Source: Streptomyces katrae
GTDB taxonomy: Bacteria; Actinomycetota; Actinomycetes; Streptomycetales; Streptomycetaceae
DNA length: 14,830 nucleotides
Reading direction: 5' to 3'
NCBI RefSeq assembly: GCF_000966975.1
Contig: NZ_JZWV01000439.1
Span: forward strand, 1 to 14,830
Shown piece after piece: positions 13,584 through 14,830 of the stretch; within the stretch, counting starts at the first letter, position 1, and each line of letters begins with the position of its first letter. Under the pieces are notes generated by a model. That model did no database searches and was not told the origin of the DNA. It worked only from the letters and a program-made list of their open reading frames with translations. Made by a program: the position numbers and the translations under genes.

Positions 13584-14234
13584 TCAGGCGCACCAGAAGA
13601 ACATCGTGTCCTGTCCGGAGCGCCGGTCCTCGTCCGCGGAGGCCCATTCCTCGGCCTCGAAGCGGATCGCCTTGAGGAAGACCTCGACGGTCTCCCGGAC
13701 CTGCGGGTCCACCCGGGCCAGCACCGCCTCGTGCGCGGCGACGAACTCGGCGGCCAGCTCGGTCGGGAAGGTGCCCATCCAGGGGGTGGTGTCCCCGGCG
13801 GGCGGGAGGCGTACGGGCGGGCCGGACGTGAGGATCCGGGAGAGCGCCAGACGGGCCGGGACCCCCACGCGCGACAGCTCCTCGTCCACCGTCCAGAACC
13901 AGGACTGGCGGCGCCAGTCCCCGAGGTCGTGGGTGTCGGAGAAGTACGAGGAGATCAGCGCCTGCAGGGCGTAGTGGTAGCCGGGGCCCTCCGCCGCCCC
14001 GACGGTGCCGTCGAGCAGCTCCTCCAGGGCCTGGGCCACGGAGACCTCCAGGTCGATGCCCTGGCCGTGCAGCCGCCCGTCCACGGTCCGGCACTTCTCC
14101 CGAACCCTGCCGAGCGTGCGCTCCTGCTCGGGCGTGCGCTCGACGGCGGTGAGCAGCCTCATGGCGTCGCGCATGCTGCCGGTGCTCATGACTAGGTGAC
14201 CCACGGTCACATCCTTCCCCAGGCGATGCTTCAT
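13584..14234 (-). CDS. Uncharacterised actinobacterial protein
   Basis: A 216-residue soluble protein with no signal peptide or membrane segment. I do not recognise a function. It has a tryptophan- and aromatic-rich middle (GPGYHYALQALISSYFSDTH, then DWRRQSWFWTVDEEL), an acidic helical part (EFVAAHEAVLARVDPQVRET) and ends DTMFFWCA. The layout recalls uncharacterised streptomycete proteins of the DUF7691 kind, but that is from memory and unverified. Start choice is uncertain: the ATG at 14234 has GGAG only 3 nt away; GTG at 14204 has AAGG at a better 8 nt; ATG at 14189 has no site. The next minus-strand gene upstream is 65 nt away, with a hairpin between. Codon use matches its neighbours. Confidence 0.83.
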   Translation of the reverse strand: MKHRLGKDVTVGHLVMSTGSMRDAMRLLTAVERTPEQERTLGRVREKCRTVDGRLHGQGIDLEVSVAQALEELLDGTVGAAEGPGYHYALQALISSYFSDTHDLGDWRRQSWFWTVDEELSRVGVPARLALSRILTSGPPVRLPPAGDTTPWMGTFPTELAAEFVAAHEAVLARVDPQVRETVEVFLKAIRFEAEEWASADEDRRSGQDTMFFWCA

Positions 14235-14248
14235 GTTCTCCGAACCGG

Positions 14249-14272
14249 GCCCTTCCGGCGAAACCGGCGGGC
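14249..14272 (-). terminator. Hairpin between the two uncharacterised minus-strand genes
   Basis: On the minus strand GCCC (14272 to 14269) and GGGC pair around an inner CCGG/CCGG stem with a TTTCG loop, interrupted by a small G/AA internal loop. It lies 27 nt after the stop of the small gene and 14 nt before the next start. No T-tract follows, so it is either a T-less terminator or a leader structure near the ribosome site. Confidence 0.4.
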
Positions 14273-14299
14273 TGGTCGGTCCTGCTCCGAACGGCGGGC

Positions 14300-14569
14300 C
14301 TACCGGCTGTCCCCCGACCAGTCCCAGCGGTCCGGGTCCGCGGCGCGGCGGCGGTAGTGGGCGCGGCCGCCCGGCCCGTAGCGGCCTATCTCGGTGGGCA
14401 GCCGGGCCTCCTCGGCCAGCCGGGCGGGGCTCCAGCCGGTGACGTCGAGGAGCAGCCCGTCGAGGGGGCCGCCGACCAGCTCGCCGTAGGCGTGGCCGGG
14501 GCGCGGGCCCGGATCGGGATCGTCGTGGTCGGCGCCGTAGACCCTCCGGCGCGGTGTGCTGAGGTCCAT
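14300..14569 (-). CDS. Small conserved-looking protein of unknown function
   Basis: An 89-residue hydrophilic protein. The first 35 residues are charged and Asp/Pro-rich (STPRRRVYGADHDDPDPGPR). The core, YGELVGGPLDGLLLDVTGWS (about 37-56), then LPTEIGRYGPGGRAHYRRR and a closing DRWDWSGDSR, resembles small hypothetical proteins that I recall from Streptomyces genomes; no function is known to me. No cysteine, signal peptide or membrane span. The ATG at 14569 lacks a clear ribosome site; earlier in-frame starts would run into the divergent gene's leader, so 14569 is preferred and the transcript may have little or no leader. It is divergent from the thioredoxin-like gene, 94 nt apart. Confidence 0.75.
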   Translation of the reverse strand: MDLSTPRRRVYGADHDDPDPGPRPGHAYGELVGGPLDGLLLDVTGWSPARLAEEARLPTEIGRYGPGGRAHYRRRAADPDRWDWSGDSR

Positions 14570-14620
14570 GCGCCCAGGATCACAGGCGCCACTGACAACG
14601 GGCGGCGGCGCCACTCCGCC

Positions 14621-14655
14621 TAGGCTGGCGGTGACACCGGCACGAACGAGGAGAG
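14621..14655 (+). promoter_or_regulatory. -10 element and ribosome site of the thioredoxin-like gene
   Basis: TAGGCT (14621-14626) fits the Streptomyces -10 pattern and would give a start near 14633-14635. GAGGAGAG (14648-14655) is a strong ribosome site 8 nt before the ATG. CTGACA further upstream is 23 nt from the -10, too far for a normal -35. Confidence 0.5.
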
Positions 14656-14663
14656 CACCGCCC

Positions 14664-14830
14664 ATGGACCGTCGGGTGCACCGGCCTCTGGAGGACCAGG
14701 AATTCGACTTCATCACCGGCATGGCGCAGGGGACCGCGGTGCTCGCCTACTTCACCGGCAGCTGGCCGAAAGCCGTCGAGGCCTCGCGGGCGCTGGACGC
14801 CGTCGTCGCGGAGGTGGCGCGGGAGTACGG
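14664..14830 (+). CDS. Thioredoxin-fold protein lacking the CxxC site (partial, 3' end outside window)
   Basis: Fifty-five complete codons are visible. A short N-terminal helix region (EDQEFDFITGMAQG) leads to a central strand, TAVLAYFTGSW, which is where thioredoxins have VLVDFWAxWCGPC. Here the residues after Trp34 are PKAVEASRAL, so both redox cysteines are absent from that position. The following helix (ALDAVVAEVAREY) matches the family. A disulfide-exchange role is therefore unlikely unless cysteines lie further on; a chaperone-like or binding role is possible. The start is well supported by the ribosome site and -10 upstream. The assignment rests on the short visible part. Confidence 0.7.
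   Translation, partial: MDRRVHRPLEDQEFDFITGMAQGTAVLAYFTGSWPKAVEASRALDAVVAEVAREY

Noticed and set aside
1..14830. tRNA, rRNA, insertion-sequence or integrase signals
   Set aside because: No cloverleaf-like conserved arms, transposase motifs, terminal repeats or composition shifts were seen by eye on either strand.

Overview
The window reads as chromosomal DNA of a Streptomyces-like actinomycete. Base composition is extremely G+C-rich, codons end almost always in G or C, GTG and TTG starts are common, and several families are typical of that group (nSTAND NTPase with WD40 repeats, ECF sigma factor with a DGPF/YCII partner, UTRA-type GntR regulator, TAGGNT -10 elements). No rRNA, tRNA, insertion sequence, phage gene or CRISPR array was seen. 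Coding density is high and no gene-free stretch exceeds 300 bases.

Region 1 (1-4477) is an ABC importer operon on the minus strand: lipoprotein substrate-binding protein, two permeases, and an ATPase whose 3' part lies beyond the window edge. The genes overlap or nearly touch. A GntR/UTRA repressor is transcribed divergently. The intergenic region carries a perfect 16-bp palindrome, ACTTGTCTGAACAAGT, plus an extra half-site, which is the likely operator. The protein types and the adjacent GntR gene resemble phosphonate (2-aminoethylphosphonate), iron or polyamine uptake loci; phosphonate is the favoured guess.

Region 2 (4478-6177, plus strand) holds a LysR regulator starting at TTG and a DJ-1/PfpI-family protein with a nucleophile-elbow cysteine and its own plausible promoter.

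Region 3 (6178-11891, plus strand) is the most unusual part. A 1214-residue membrane-anchored nSTAND NTPase ends in 14 WD40 repeats, enough for two seven-bladed propellers, and appears to be expressed from a leaderless transcript. A STAS-domain protein overlaps it by GTGA. Next comes a free-standing NRPS-type condensation-domain protein. Its end overlaps the end of the convergent sigma-factor gene by 11 bp.

Region 4 (11881-13575, minus strand) encodes a DGPF/YCII protein and, through a TAGTG overlap, an ECF42-type sigma factor with the long C-terminal extension. A TGTCGA/CGA promoter upstream fits the motif reported for this sigma group, suggesting autoregulation. A strong hairpin separates the pair from the gene upstream.

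Region 5 (13576-14830) holds two uncharacterised minus-strand proteins and, divergently, the start of a thioredoxin-fold protein that lacks the CxxC cysteines. Its 3' end is beyond the window.
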